The notes: generated by a model not told the origin, from the sequence alone. DNA of 64,000 bases from Rikenellaceae bacterium (GCA_015059715.1 SUZV01000011.1:1-64000); one strand, 5' to 3'. Shown: positions 17,608 through 27,621, counted from the first letter of the stretch. Numbers and translations are program-made.

Positions 17608-18720
17608 ATGATACGAATAATCCTGTCGGGCGGAGGTACCGGCGGACATATATATCCAGCAGTTGCAGTTGCCGAGGCTCTGAAGCGTCGCTACGAGGAT
17701 AATGTAGAGATTCTCTTCGTCGGTGCCGAGGGTAAGATGGAGATGGAGAAGGTGCCAGCCTTAGGCTACAACATCGTAGGACTTCCCGTTGTGGGGCTAT
17801 ACCGCAAACTGACGCTCTCGCACCTTACACTGCCGTTTAAGGTTGTGGCCAGCGTGCGCCGCGCAAAGCGCATAATCAAGGAGTTTGGAGCCGACATCGT
17901 CGTAGGCTTCGGAGGCTATGCCTCAGCACCGATACTCTGGGCGGCACAGCGTCTTGGTGTGCCTACGGTAATTCAGGAGCAGAACTCATACGCTGGTCTT
18001 ACCAATAAGCTTCTATCGAAGCGCGCAAAGCGTATATGCGTATCGTATGACAACATGGGGCGTTTCTTCCCAGAGGAGCGCGTAGTGATGACGGGCAACC
18101 CTCTGCGCGGTCACTTCTCGGCGACCGAAGGAAGCCGCAGCGAGGCCCTTAAGTACTATGGCTTTAGCGATGCACTCCCCGTAGTGCTTGTCGTTGGAGG
18201 CTCGCTCGGCACACGCACACTTAACGAGATGATGAAGGCGTGGATACTCTCGCTAAATGGCACAGCACCTGTGCAGGTGATATGGCAGACAGGAAAGTAC
18301 TACGAACAGGAGATGCGCGAATTTCTCGGTGCGCACCCCACGCAGAACATCTGGCAGGGGGCCTTTATCGAGCGTATGGACTACGCCTATACTGCTGCCG
18401 ATGTCGTCCTCTCGCGTAGTGGTGCCTGCACCGTATCGGAGCTCTGTCTTGTAGCTAAGCCCACGATATTTGTGCCATCGCCCAATGTCGCCGAGGACCA
18501 CCAGACGAAGAATGCTATGGCACTTGTTGAGCGCGGAGCTGCCGAGATTGTGCGCGACAGCGAGGCCATAGAGCAGGGTATGCGCAAGGCCGTAGAGCTC
18601 GCCCACGACGAGCATCGTCTTGAGGAGCTATCGGCAAATATTGCGCAGTTAGCCATCAGCGACTCAGCCGAGCGTGTAGTAAAGATTATTGCCGAGGTGT
18701 TAGCAGAGGCAAAGAGATAA
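17608..18720 (+). CDS. murG: UDP-GlcNAc:undecaprenyl-pyrophosphoryl-MurNAc-pentapeptide GlcNAc transferase
   Basis: 370 residues, GT28 family. Makes lipid II on the inner face of the membrane. The N-terminal glycine-rich loop LSGGGTGGHIYPAVAVAEAL is diagnostic, and the second domain has VVGGSLGTRTLNE, SRSGACTVSELC and PSPNVAEDHQTKNA (UDP-GlcNAc binding). First gene of this division/cell-wall cluster, 10 bases before murC. The upstream dcw genes (ftsW, murD, mraY) are not next to it. Confidence 0.97.
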   Translation: MIRIILSGGGTGGHIYPAVAVAEALKRRYEDNVEILFVGAEGKMEMEKVPALGYNIVGLPVVGLYRKLTLSHLTLPFKVVASVRRAKRIIKEFGADIVVGFGGYASAPILWAAQRLGVPTVIQEQNSYAGLTNKLLSKRAKRICVSYDNMGRFFPEERVVMTGNPLRGHFSATEGSRSEALKYYGFSDALPVVLVVGGSLGTRTLNEMMKAWILSLNGTAPVQVIWQTGKYYEQEMREFLGAHPTQNIWQGAFIERMDYAYTAADVVLSRSGACTVSELCLVAKPTIFVPSPNVAEDHQTKNAMALVERGAAEIVRDSEAIEQGMRKAVELAHDEHRLEELSANIAQLAISDSAERVVKIIAEVLAEAKR

Positions 18721-18730
18721 GAAGTACACT

Positions 18731-20128
18731 ATGAAGAGAACGACGATTAAGAATATCTACTTCTTGGGTATCGGAGGTATAGGTATGAGTGCCTTGGCAC
18801 GCTACTTTCTCCACGAGGGCTATCGCGTTGCAGGCTACGACCTCACGGCGACACCCTTGACACGCGCACTTGAGGCCGAGGGTGCAGAGATACACTACGA
18901 GGATAACCCCGAGCTGATACCGACATATATGCACTCGCCAAAGGATACCATCGTGGTTCTCACCCCCGCGATACCTGCAAACCACACAGAGTGGGCATGG
19001 CTACGCGATAGGGGTTTTAGTATCGAGAAGCGTTCACAGATGTTGGGCGTGCTGAGTGAGGGTAAGTTGTGCATGGCCGTAGCAGGCACTCACGGCAAGA
19101 CTACGACATCGACACTTGCGGCATGGCTCAACTACGCTGCCGCAGGCGAGGGCAGTGCCTTCTTAGGCGGCATATCGCGAAACTTCGGTACAAACCTCGT
19201 CTTAGGGTCGGGACGACGCTTGGTTGTCGAGGCCGATGAGTATGACCGCTCGTTTTTACGCCTACACCCCGATGTTGCGGTGATTACGGCAACGGATGCC
19301 GACCACCTCGACATATATGGCACCGCAGAGGCTATGGTTGAGGCCTTCGAGGAGTTTGCCTCGCAGGTGCAGCGTGGTGGTGTGCTAATCATCAAGGAGG
19401 GCATCGAGCTACGCTTCGACACCTCCGAGCGCGAGGTATATCGCTACTCGTGTGATGCAGGTGGCGACTTTCGAGCCGAGAATATTGAACTTATCGATGG
19501 TGGGCACTACCGCTACGACATCGTCTTGCCCGATGGTCGCATCGAGGGGTGTACTCTCGGCATACTGGGTAAGGTACATATCGAGAACTCGATAGCGGCA
19601 GTGGCTATGTTGTGGGCCGCAGCACGTATCGAGCATAAGAGCCTCGACAGCGATGCTGTGCGTAGGGCGTTGGCCGAGTTTGAGGGCGTAAAGCGTCGCA
19701 TGGAGGTATACATCAACACCCCCGAGCAGGTCTATATCGATGACTATGCCCACCACCCCGAGGAGCTACGCGCTACGATAACATCGCTGCGCGGGATATT
19801 CCCAGGGCGCAAGATTACAGCGATATTCCAGCCACACCTCTTCACTCGCACGCGCGACTTCGCCCCAGAGTTTTCGGAGGCTCTGTCGCTTACCGATAGG
19901 GTGATTATGGTACCTATATATCCTGCACGTGAGCTACCTATCGAGGGTGTTAACTCCGAGCTTATAGGCCGAGGTTTGAGTGTCGAGTGGGAGCTTATCG
20001 AGCGCGATAAGGTGGCTGAGAGGCTAAAGAGTATGGATACAGATGTTGTGGTGACATTTGGTGCAGGAAACATAGACGTTGTGTGTAGCCAGGTTGCCGA
20101 TGTGCTACGCTCAAAGATTAATAAATAG
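18731..20128 (+). CDS. murC: UDP-N-acetylmuramate--L-alanine ligase
   Basis: 465 residues. Adds L-alanine to UDP-MurNAc in the cytoplasm. The Mur-ligase ATP loop AGTHGKTTT is at about residues 118-126. The N-terminal Rossmann segment FLGIGGIGMSALARYF and the family motif YIDDYAHHPEE are present, as is FQPHLFTRTRDF in the C-terminal domain. Ten bases after murG and eleven before ftsQ: clearly one operon. Confidence 0.97.
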   Translation: MKRTTIKNIYFLGIGGIGMSALARYFLHEGYRVAGYDLTATPLTRALEAEGAEIHYEDNPELIPTYMHSPKDTIVVLTPAIPANHTEWAWLRDRGFSIEKRSQMLGVLSEGKLCMAVAGTHGKTTTSTLAAWLNYAAAGEGSAFLGGISRNFGTNLVLGSGRRLVVEADEYDRSFLRLHPDVAVITATDADHLDIYGTAEAMVEAFEEFASQVQRGGVLIIKEGIELRFDTSEREVYRYSCDAGGDFRAENIELIDGGHYRYDIVLPDGRIEGCTLGILGKVHIENSIAAVAMLWAAARIEHKSLDSDAVRRALAEFEGVKRRMEVYINTPEQVYIDDYAHHPEELRATITSLRGIFPGRKITAIFQPHLFTRTRDFAPEFSEALSLTDRVIMVPIYPARELPIEGVNSELIGRGLSVEWELIERDKVAERLKSMDTDVVVTFGAGNIDVVCSQVADVLRSKINK

Positions 20129-20139
20129 ATTGTAGGACG

Positions 20140-21231
20140 ATGTTTAAGAGGTTTGGTACGATAGTGGGCTACGCGCTACTGTGGATTATCATCATTACGG
20201 CGATAATCTGGGCAGCCACGCTCTCAAAAAGACACGCCGCCGAGCAGTTAGTTACCAAGACCTCGATTAACATCTCCGATGGTGGCGATAGCCCTCTTAT
20301 CGACCAGGAGGCGGTTTTGCTATGGCTCAAGGAGCAGGGCGTACACCCCGAGGGTGAGTATGCCACCAAGGTCGACATTGCCGCCATAGAGCATAAGCTA
20401 CAGAGCCACAACGCCGTAGCCGATGCCAACGTCTACGTCACACACGATGGAGATATCAAGATAGATATCACACAGCGTGAACCTATAGCTCGACTACGCA
20501 TCAAGGGCTACGATATGTATGTCACTGAGGCAGGATATCTACTCTCGGCAAAGGATGTGAGTGCCGCGCACGTACCAGTGATTACGGGCAGCTATAGGCC
20601 TCTCTTCGGGAGCGACTATATGGGTTATATGGCGGATGTGGTGCGCGATTCGATAGCCACACTCGAAGAGGAGATAGGCCGTCTTGAGGAGGCTAAGACC
20701 CCACACCTCAAGGCTCTTATCGATAACAACGCCTCGCTGCGCCAGGCAAGACGCTCATCGCCCAAGAAGAACCTCTTCACCTCGGAGGAGAACTACACGG
20801 TGCTTGTTGAGTCATACAAGGAGCGACTTAGCCGCGCCGTCGAAGCACATAGCTACAACGAACAGCGCATTATGGCCGACATAGATGCCCTGTCACAACA
20901 ACAGGAGGAGGCACGACATAAGTGCTCCGAAGTGGATAGGCAACGTGCCGAATTCGAGGCGTTAATATCGTTTCTGAAGATGGTGGGTGACAGCAAGGAG
21001 TGGAGCTCGGAGATAGTTCAGATAGTTATCTCGGGGGGTGGCAAGGAGCCTCTGCAAATAGCCTTCGTACCACGCTCGGGACGCTTCACCGTAGACCTCG
21101 GTACGACAGAGAACCTCGATGGTAAGCTACAGACGCTACGTAGGTTCTATGCCAAGGGTCTTGACAATATAGGCTGGGATAGATATCGGAGCATAAGTCT
21201 ACGATACCAGGGACAGGTGGTATGCCGTTAG
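20140..21231 (+). CDS. ftsQ: FtsQ-like cell division protein with a coiled-coil insertion
   Basis: 363 residues. Cytoplasmic N-tail, one membrane helix (about residues 8-27), then a POTRA-like region with VYVTHDGDIKIDITQREPIARL, the conserved FtsQ core, and a C-terminal beta domain. Position between murC and ftsA confirms the identity. The oddity is a segment of about 105 residues (166-271), rich in Glu, Lys, Arg and Gln and predicted helical or coiled-coil, lodged in the periplasmic beta domain before FEALISFLKM. Other Bacteroidota FtsQ proteins are about 240-270 residues, so this is an insertion rather than an N- or C-terminal extension. Base composition inside it does not stand out. Confidence 0.88.
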   Translation: MFKRFGTIVGYALLWIIIITAIIWAATLSKRHAAEQLVTKTSINISDGGDSPLIDQEAVLLWLKEQGVHPEGEYATKVDIAAIEHKLQSHNAVADANVYVTHDGDIKIDITQREPIARLRIKGYDMYVTEAGYLLSAKDVSAAHVPVITGSYRPLFGSDYMGYMADVVRDSIATLEEEIGRLEEAKTPHLKALIDNNASLRQARRSSPKKNLFTSEENYTVLVESYKERLSRAVEAHSYNEQRIMADIDALSQQQEEARHKCSEVDRQRAEFEALISFLKMVGDSKEWSSEIVQIVISGGGKEPLQIAFVPRSGRFTVDLGTTENLDGKLQTLRRFYAKGLDNIGWDRYRSISLRYQGQVVCR

Positions 21232-21273
21232 GCCACTGACAATTATGACGAATGAATAAAAAAAGATACAACG

Positions 21274-22800
21274 ATGAAAGGTAAGCAAATTGTAGCAATC
21301 GACGTAGGTTCAACAAACGTTGTTATGGCCGTAGGCTCAGTCGAGGAGGATGGTCGTGTGGATATTCTGGGCATCGCCTCAGAGCCTATAAATAGTGGCA
21401 TCAACGCTGGACGTATAGAGAATAGCGAGACGGTGGGTGCTGCTGTGCGCTCAGTCAAGGAGCGTCTTGAGAATGAGTTAGGCGTGAAGATTACCGAGGC
21501 TTATGCAGGCCTTGCTGGCGACTTTATCCGCTGTGTGCAGGTTACCGACCACGTCTATGTTCAGGATGACCAGGGCAACGGCTGCAACCAGATTACCGAG
21601 CGCGATGTTGAGAGCCTCGACCTGCGCATGCAGAGCGTTAAGCTGCCCGACGAGCGCGAGGAGATAATCACCAAGGAGCCTCTGCGATATAAGGCCGATG
21701 ACAAGGAGGTTGCCGTACCCGTAGGTGCTTACGGCCACGTACTCTCGGCGACATACAACTTCATCCTCACCGACAAGATTCTTCGCGGACGTATGCAGCA
21801 GTGCTTGGCAAAGCAGGAGATTACGGTCAAGAGCTTCGTGCCTAACGCCTTTATCTCGCACCTCGGTGTGGCAACGACAGAGGATATTGACGAGGGTGCT
21901 ATAATCATCAACCTCGGTGGTGGCATAACAGATGTTACGGTGCTCTTCAATGGTAGAGTGCGCTACTTTGCATCTATACCTATCGGTATGAACATCATCA
22001 ATAGCGATATCCGCGCCTACGGTATTCCTACGAGCTATGTCGAGAGCCTGAAGGTAAACTACGGCTCGGCAGTCTACGAGTTGGCTACCGACGATAAGAT
22101 TCTCTTCCCTCACGCACGTCGTGGCACGCCCAAGAGCATCCGTCGCCGCAACTTGGCACGTATCATCGAGGAGCGTCTTAAGGAGATATGCGAGTGGTGT
22201 AAGCGCGAAATTAAGGAGGCAGGCTGTGGCAGCCGCTTCTCGCCCGTAGTGCTCATAACAGGTGGAGGTGCCGAGATGCAAAACATCGAGCAGCTCTTCT
22301 CGCGCGAGCTGGGAATCGAGGAGGTACGCTCGGTATACCCCGAGTATGGCTTCACCGAGAGCCTCAGCGAGAAGATTACCACACGTGCCTATGCAACCAT
22401 CGCCTCGCTGCTACTCTACGGAGCTAAGATGGGCAGCTGCTCTATCGCAGTGCGCCAACAACCGACCCCAACAGTCGAGACAGAGATACCTCGCCGACGC
22501 TCGCCCTATGGCAACAACGACGAGCAGCGCGAGGAGCAGCCACCAGTACGCCCCGTACGCCCTGTAGTCCACGAGCCAGAGGGTTCGCCAATACCCCCTG
22601 TGCGCCCCGTTCACAACGACGAGGAGAGAAATCGCAAGCCCAATGAGCCTGTGAAGATAGACCCTGTAAAGCCCGACACATCGGATAGTGACGACATTGT
22701 TGTCGAGGGACCAAAGAAGAAGAGGGGCTTTAAGGAGTTCTTCACCACCCTCGGTGATATATTCGCTGGCCGCGATGATGTCGACACCGATGGCATCTAA
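21274..22800 (+). CDS. ftsA: Cell division protein FtsA
   Basis: 508 residues. Actin-like ATPase that tethers FtsZ to the membrane. N-terminal AIDVGSTNVVMAVG is the phosphate-1 loop and INLGGGITDVTVLF the phosphate-2 loop, with LITGGGAEM as the adenosine motif. After residue 400 comes a proline/arginine-rich linker with PPVRPV written twice, then a C-terminal amphipathic helix GFKEFFTTLGDIFAG, the expected membrane-targeting sequence. The linker is longer than in E. coli but typical of this phylum. It lies 42 bases after ftsQ and 64 before ftsZ. Confidence 0.96.
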   Translation: MKGKQIVAIDVGSTNVVMAVGSVEEDGRVDILGIASEPINSGINAGRIENSETVGAAVRSVKERLENELGVKITEAYAGLAGDFIRCVQVTDHVYVQDDQGNGCNQITERDVESLDLRMQSVKLPDEREEIITKEPLRYKADDKEVAVPVGAYGHVLSATYNFILTDKILRGRMQQCLAKQEITVKSFVPNAFISHLGVATTEDIDEGAIIINLGGGITDVTVLFNGRVRYFASIPIGMNIINSDIRAYGIPTSYVESLKVNYGSAVYELATDDKILFPHARRGTPKSIRRRNLARIIEERLKEICEWCKREIKEAGCGSRFSPVVLITGGGAEMQNIEQLFSRELGIEEVRSVYPEYGFTESLSEKITTRAYATIASLLLYGAKMGSCSIAVRQQPTPTVETEIPRRRSPYGNNDEQREEQPPVRPVRPVVHEPEGSPIPPVRPVHNDEERNRKPNEPVKIDPVKPDTSDSDDIVVEGPKKKRGFKEFFTTLGDIFAGRDDVDTDGI

Positions 22801-22864
22801 CACCTCGGCTACAGGCACAATAAAAGATTGAGAATAAGATTCGCTAACTAAGAGTAGAAATATT

Positions 22865-24238
22865 ATGAGTGACAATACACATAACATCGAAGGTATCGGC
22901 GTAGATGATATAGCTATGGCCGTAACTGGAGGCAACCTATCTGACATACAGCTCGATACCGAGTCAAACATAATGGTTATAGGCGTAGGTGGCGCAGGAG
23001 GTAATGCCGTAAACCACATGCAGACGCTCAAGATTGCAGGCGTAAACTTCGTGGTATGTAACACCGATCGTCAGGCCCTTAACAACTGCACCGTAGCTAA
23101 TAAGATACAGATGGGTCCTGGCCTTGGTGCTGGTAACGACCCGGCGAAGGGTCGCAAGTTCGCCATCGAGTCCGAGGAGCAGCTACGCACACTCCTTGAG
23201 ACCTCGGGCGTAAAGATGCTCTTCATCGCCGCAGGTATGGGTGGTGGTACTGGCACAGGAGCTTCGCCCGTAATCGCTAAGTTGGCCCACGACTTAGGCA
23301 TCCTCACCGTTGCGGTGGTAACTATGCCCCTAAGAATGGAGGGTCCAGGACGTATAAACAACGCGGTGCAGGGTCTTAACGAGCTACACCCCTGGGTAGA
23401 CTCGCTACTTGTCATAGACAATGAGCGTGTGCGTGAGCTATATGGCAACCTGCCACTTAAGGAGGCCTTTGGTCGTGCTGACGATGTCCTTGGCATGGCG
23501 ACAAAGGGTATTGCCGAGCTTATCACCGTAGAGTTTGCCCTTGTACGTGTCGACTTTGCCGATGTCGAGAAGGTTATGCGCAATAGCGGCCGTGCCCACA
23601 TGTCGGTAGTAAGAGGTGCTGGCGAGAACCGCGCCTTAGATGCTGCCGAGGCAGCCTTGGCCTCGTCACTTCTCGACGACAACCACATCACTGGAGCTAA
23701 GGAGATACTTCTAAGCTTTGCGGTAAAGAATATCAACCTACTGACGCAGAACGATGTCACCCTGGCAATGGAGTATATCCAGCGCAACGCCAGCTTTACA
23801 GACGAGGATGGCAACATCCACGAGGCCGACATCATCTGGGGGGCCAGCGAGAAGGATACGCTTGCCGATGACGAGTTGGAGCTTGTCGTTGTTGCCACGC
23901 GCTTTGCCGATGGCGACCAGCTCAAGATAAAGACCGAGTATCGCGACCCAGAGAAGGATAACCCCTTTAACGAGCAGCCTAAGGTGACGGCCGAGCCAGA
24001 GAAGGTGACACCAAACCGCGCACCTATCAACATACCTAAGGACCCTGTGGTGATTACCCCACAGCAGGATAGATACAAGTCTATAGGTATGCAGAAGCGT
24101 GAGCCTGCCTACGTGCGCCAGCGTGCAACATTCGACGATGAGACCGAGAATGTCAGCACCACAACCTTTATACCTAAGGCTCGCGAGGAGGCTAATGATG
24201 ACTTCCAGAGTGCTAACAATGGCTCGCTCTTTAACTAA
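22865..24238 (+). CDS. ftsZ: Cell division protein FtsZ
   Basis: 457 residues. Tubulin-like GTPase forming the division ring. The nucleotide loop GVGGAGGNAVNHM, the tubulin signature GGGTGTGASPVIA and the T7 loop NVDFADV-type segment (VRVDFADVEKV) are intact. The C-terminal region after residue 370 is a disordered linker with KREPAYVRQR, the likely conserved peptide that binds FtsA, followed by about 40 more residues ending NNGSLFN. Last core gene of the division cluster; gldE follows after 17 bases. Confidence 0.97.
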   Translation: MSDNTHNIEGIGVDDIAMAVTGGNLSDIQLDTESNIMVIGVGGAGGNAVNHMQTLKIAGVNFVVCNTDRQALNNCTVANKIQMGPGLGAGNDPAKGRKFAIESEEQLRTLLETSGVKMLFIAAGMGGGTGTGASPVIAKLAHDLGILTVAVVTMPLRMEGPGRINNAVQGLNELHPWVDSLLVIDNERVRELYGNLPLKEAFGRADDVLGMATKGIAELITVEFALVRVDFADVEKVMRNSGRAHMSVVRGAGENRALDAAEAALASSLLDDNHITGAKEILLSFAVKNINLLTQNDVTLAMEYIQRNASFTDEDGNIHEADIIWGASEKDTLADDELELVVVATRFADGDQLKIKTEYRDPEKDNPFNEQPKVTAEPEKVTPNRAPINIPKDPVVITPQQDRYKSIGMQKREPAYVRQRATFDDETENVSTTTFIPKAREEANDDFQSANNGSLFN

Positions 24239-24255
24239 CATTTAGACCTCGTTAG

Positions 24256-25539
24256 ATGGATGCTATAATGATACAAGAGAGTTTGGATGTCGCTAACATA
24301 GTGATACTCGCCCTACTCTCTATCCTCCTACTACTCTTCTCGGCTATGGCCTCGGGCTCGGAGGTGGCCTTCTTCTCGCTCACACATAGCGATATAGATG
24401 AGCTTGAGGAGCGCGACGATGCCTCGTCACGAAGAGTACTTAACCTACTGGACAACCCCGACAGGCTGTTAGCTACCATATTGGTTACCAACAATATGGT
24501 CAACATCTGCTTAGTCATCGTTGTCACACAGCTTGTTGACCAGATATTCCTCTTTAGCGGCGTGTGGGAGTTTATTTTCAACACCATCATCATCACCTTC
24601 TTGCTGCTGCTCTTTGGCGAGATTATGCCCAAGGTTATGGCGCAGACTAAGCCAGTGAAGATGACGCTACTACTATCGCTACCGCTGACCATACTACGCT
24701 GGTTAGTATATCCATTGGCCTTCATCCTAATACGCACCTCAAGTCGCGTAAGCCGCTTAGCGACCAAGAATGCCGAGATATCTATCGAGGAGCTTGCCGA
24801 CGCTGTAGACCTCACGGAGACAGGCTCGGAGGAGGAGCAGAAGATGCTCTCGGGCATCGTCGCCTTCGGCCAGACCGAGGTAGTAGAGATTATGCACTCG
24901 CGTGTCGACATCACTGGCATAGAGTATGAGGCTACCTACGACCAGGTGCGCAAGGTGATTGTCGATACGGGCTACTCGCGCATACCTGTTTATGGCGATG
25001 ACTTAGATGATGTCAAGGGTGTGCTCTACGTTAAGGACCTGTTGCTTCACATAGGCAAGGGTAATGACTTTGAGTGGCAGACGCTACTGCGTAAGCCCTA
25101 CTTTGTCCACGAGCACATGATGATTGACGACCTGCTTAAGGAGTTTCAAAAGAAGAAGATACACATAGCTATCGTCGTAGATGAGTATGGAGCTACGCAG
25201 GGTTTAGTCTCGCTTGAGGATATCCTCGAAGAGGTCGTGGGCGAGATTACCGACGAGAGCGATGATGACGAGGATAAGCTCTACGAGAAGATTGGCGAAA
25301 ACACCTATATCTTCGATGCAAAGATACATATCGGCGAGTTTGTTCGCGCCATAGGCTACGACGAGGATGCCTTTGCCGATGTCGAGGGCCACGCCGAGAC
25401 CCTCGCAGGCCTAATGATGGAGCTTAAGCGCGACCTACCACGTCGCGGTGACGAGCTACAGTCGCACGGCGTTAAGTTCTTCATCGCCACGATGGATGGC
25501 AGGCGCGTTGATAAGATAAAGGTAGAGGTCAATGGTTAA
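24256..25539 (+). CDS. gldE: GldE-type CNNM/CBS/CorC membrane protein
   Basis: 427 residues. Order of domains: N-terminal DUF21 transmembrane region (about residues 15-170, including FSAMASGSEVAFFSL), a CBS pair (about 200-330, with GYSRIPVYGDDLDDVKGVLYVKDL and VVDEYGATQGLVSLEDILEEVVGEI), and a C-terminal CorC/HlyC domain. In gliding Bacteroidota GldE supports the gliding apparatus; in non-gliding Bacteroidales it is usually a general transporter or stabilising protein. No gldD follows. Overlaps the next gene by 8 bases, implying translational coupling. Confidence 0.85.
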   Translation: MDAIMIQESLDVANIVILALLSILLLLFSAMASGSEVAFFSLTHSDIDELEERDDASSRRVLNLLDNPDRLLATILVTNNMVNICLVIVVTQLVDQIFLFSGVWEFIFNTIIITFLLLLFGEIMPKVMAQTKPVKMTLLLSLPLTILRWLVYPLAFILIRTSSRVSRLATKNAEISIEELADAVDLTETGSEEEQKMLSGIVAFGQTEVVEIMHSRVDITGIEYEATYDQVRKVIVDTGYSRIPVYGDDLDDVKGVLYVKDLLLHIGKGNDFEWQTLLRKPYFVHEHMMIDDLLKEFQKKKIHIAIVVDEYGATQGLVSLEDILEEVVGEITDESDDDEDKLYEKIGENTYIFDAKIHIGEFVRAIGYDEDAFADVEGHAETLAGLMMELKRDLPRRGDELQSHGVKFFIATMDGRRVDKIKVEVNG

Positions 25540-26113
25540 CATCATCGTTGAGCGCGTTCCCGAGATTTATACCTGCTGCGATACCCTTATCACATCGGAG
25601 GATGTCGCCTCGGCAGTACGTTTTCAGAACGAGAGGCGACGTAGGGAGCATTTAGCCTGGCGACGCATCGTGCGCAAGGCTTTAGGGCGCGATGTGCGCA
25701 TATCGTATAACGAGATAGGGGCACCAGTAGTCGATAGGGCTAACACCTACATCAGCGTATCGCACAGCTCGGAGGTTGTCGCCGTAGCCATAGCGGAGTG
25801 CCCCATAGGTATCGACATAGAGTCCTCTAAGCGCGATTTTGAGCACGCCAAGAGTCGGTTTATGAGCCGTAGCGAGGAGCTGCTATCGAGCGATAGCAAC
25901 TGGGGGGCATACGTCTGGACAGCTAAGGAGGCTCTATATAAACTATATGGAAGGCGCGAGATTGAACTTATAGGCGACCTGCGCATTGATAGTTTCAACT
26001 CGGAGCACAGCACGATGCTCTGCACACTTGCCGAAAGCGAGAAGGCTATGGTCGAAATATCGCATTACGCACCCCATTTTGTCGTTGCAGTAGCTACGAT
26101 GGCTAAGTTATAG
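25532..26113 (+). CDS. 4'-phosphopantetheinyl transferase (Sfp superfamily)
   Basis: 193 residues. Transfers the phosphopantetheine arm of CoA onto carrier-protein serine. The two magnesium-binding motifs are visible: PIGIDIES (family GxD) and WTAKEALYKLYG (family WxxKEA). Length lies between AcpS and Sfp types, as for other Bacteroidota homologues found next to gldE. Substrate is probably the acyl carrier protein, inferred from the lack of any polyketide or peptide synthase nearby. Starts inside the end of gldE. Confidence 0.88.
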   Translation: MVNIIVERVPEIYTCCDTLITSEDVASAVRFQNERRRREHLAWRRIVRKALGRDVRISYNEIGAPVVDRANTYISVSHSSEVVAVAIAECPIGIDIESSKRDFEHAKSRFMSRSEELLSSDSNWGAYVWTAKEALYKLYGRREIELIGDLRIDSFNSEHSTMLCTLAESEKAMVEISHYAPHFVVAVATMAKL

Positions 26114-26161
26114 TAGTTTTGCACCATTAAACCACGATTTTCAGAGATAGAGAGAAGAGGT

Positions 26162-27613
26162 ATGGCATCGCCACAGAATAATACAGTGTCGTTAGGCACA
26201 GACTCATTAGGCAAGCTCTTAGCGCGCTACTCGATACCCGCCATCATAGCTATGGCCTCGTCGTCGCTCTACCACATCATCGACAGCATCTTCATCGGTC
26301 ATGGTGTGGGAGGTGCTGCAATATCGGGTATGGCCGTAACGTTGCCTATTATGAACATAGCCTCGGCCTTTGGTGCTATGGTGGGCGTGGGTGCTGCGGC
26401 ACGCATATCTATACGCCTCGGCGAGGGCAACAAGCGTGCTGCCGAGGATATCCTGGGCAATGCCGTATTGCTAAATATAACACTCGGCATCGCCATAATG
26501 CTGGTCTTTCTCTTCTTCCTCGACCCGATACTACTCTTCTTCTCGGGTGGCGAGGCGAGTGCCGAGACGTTAGACTACGCTCGAAGATTTATGCGTATTA
26601 TTATGTTCGGTAACATAATAACGCACCTCTACTTAGGCCTCAACGAGCAGCTACGAGCCTCGGGATACCCTCGCAAGGCGATGTACATAATGCTCCTCTC
26701 GATGGCCCTATGTACCATCCTCAACCCACTATTTATCTTCGGCTTAGGATGGGGCATCGAGGGCTCGGCATACGCTACGGTGATAGCCCAGAGCATAGCC
26801 CTCTTAGTGCAGATACACCACTACACCTCGAAGAGTAGCTTCCTACGATTCCGTGGTCGCAGCCTACGATTTAAGCGTCATATAGTCTCGGCGATTATAT
26901 CTATCGGTATGGCCCCATTCCTACTCAACGTCTGCGCCTCGCTCGTAACGCGCTTTATGAATACCGAGCTGCTGAAGTATGGTGGCACAGGAGCCTACGA
27001 TATTATCTCTACAACAGCATTTGATGGCAATGTCGGCGACGTATATGTCGGAGCATACGGCATCATGAACCGCGTGATACTGCTCTTTATAATGGTTGCC
27101 AATGGATTTAATCAGGGTATGCAGCCCATCGTTGGGTACAACTACGGAGCTAAACAGTATGGCCGCGTGATTAAGGTATTTAAGTATACGGCTATATGCG
27201 CTACGTGCGTCACGACGTTTGCCTTCTTAGTGGGTCTACTCTTCCCACATCAGGTTGCTGCGGCCTTTGTTGATACATCCAACGGAGCTACGGATAGTGC
27301 AATGGTTGACGTTGTAGCTCAGGGTCTGGGTGTTGCGATGATGGTATTCCCTCTTGTAGGCTTTCAGATTGTCGCAGGAGGATTCTTCCAATATATCGGA
27401 CGCGCACCTATGGCGATGTTCCTATCTACAACGCGCCAGCTACTCTTCCTTCTTCCACTACTGCTGACGCTTGCACCTAAGTATGGTGCTATGGGCGCGT
27501 GGGTGGCAATGCCCTTAGCCGATGCCGCCTCAGTGCTTGTCGCAACGGTGCTTATTACACTCCAGATGCGTAAGCTACGCCGACAGGAGCACGACCTACA
27601 CTTCTCGCGCTAA
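26162..27613 (+). CDS. MATE-family efflux transporter
   Basis: 483 residues with about twelve membrane helices in two homologous halves. N-terminal LARYSIPAIIAMASSSLYHIIDSIFIGHGVGGAAISGMAVTLP is the classic MATE opening, with FNQGMQPIVGYNYGAKQYGRV in the second half. Likely an inner-membrane multidrug or cation antiporter of the NorM/MepA type; the substrate is unknown. Probably the last gene read from the murG cluster, with a 48-base gap from the phosphopantetheinyl transferase gene. Convergent with the next gene. Confidence 0.92.
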   Translation: MASPQNNTVSLGTDSLGKLLARYSIPAIIAMASSSLYHIIDSIFIGHGVGGAAISGMAVTLPIMNIASAFGAMVGVGAAARISIRLGEGNKRAAEDILGNAVLLNITLGIAIMLVFLFFLDPILLFFSGGEASAETLDYARRFMRIIMFGNIITHLYLGLNEQLRASGYPRKAMYIMLLSMALCTILNPLFIFGLGWGIEGSAYATVIAQSIALLVQIHHYTSKSSFLRFRGRSLRFKRHIVSAIISIGMAPFLLNVCASLVTRFMNTELLKYGGTGAYDIISTTAFDGNVGDVYVGAYGIMNRVILLFIMVANGFNQGMQPIVGYNYGAKQYGRVIKVFKYTAICATCVTTFAFLVGLLFPHQVAAAFVDTSNGATDSAMVDVVAQGLGVAMMVFPLVGFQIVAGGFFQYIGRAPMAMFLSTTRQLLFLLPLLLTLAPKYGAMGAWVAMPLADAASVLVATVLITLQMRKLRRQEHDLHFSR

Positions 27614-27621
27614 GGGACAGA

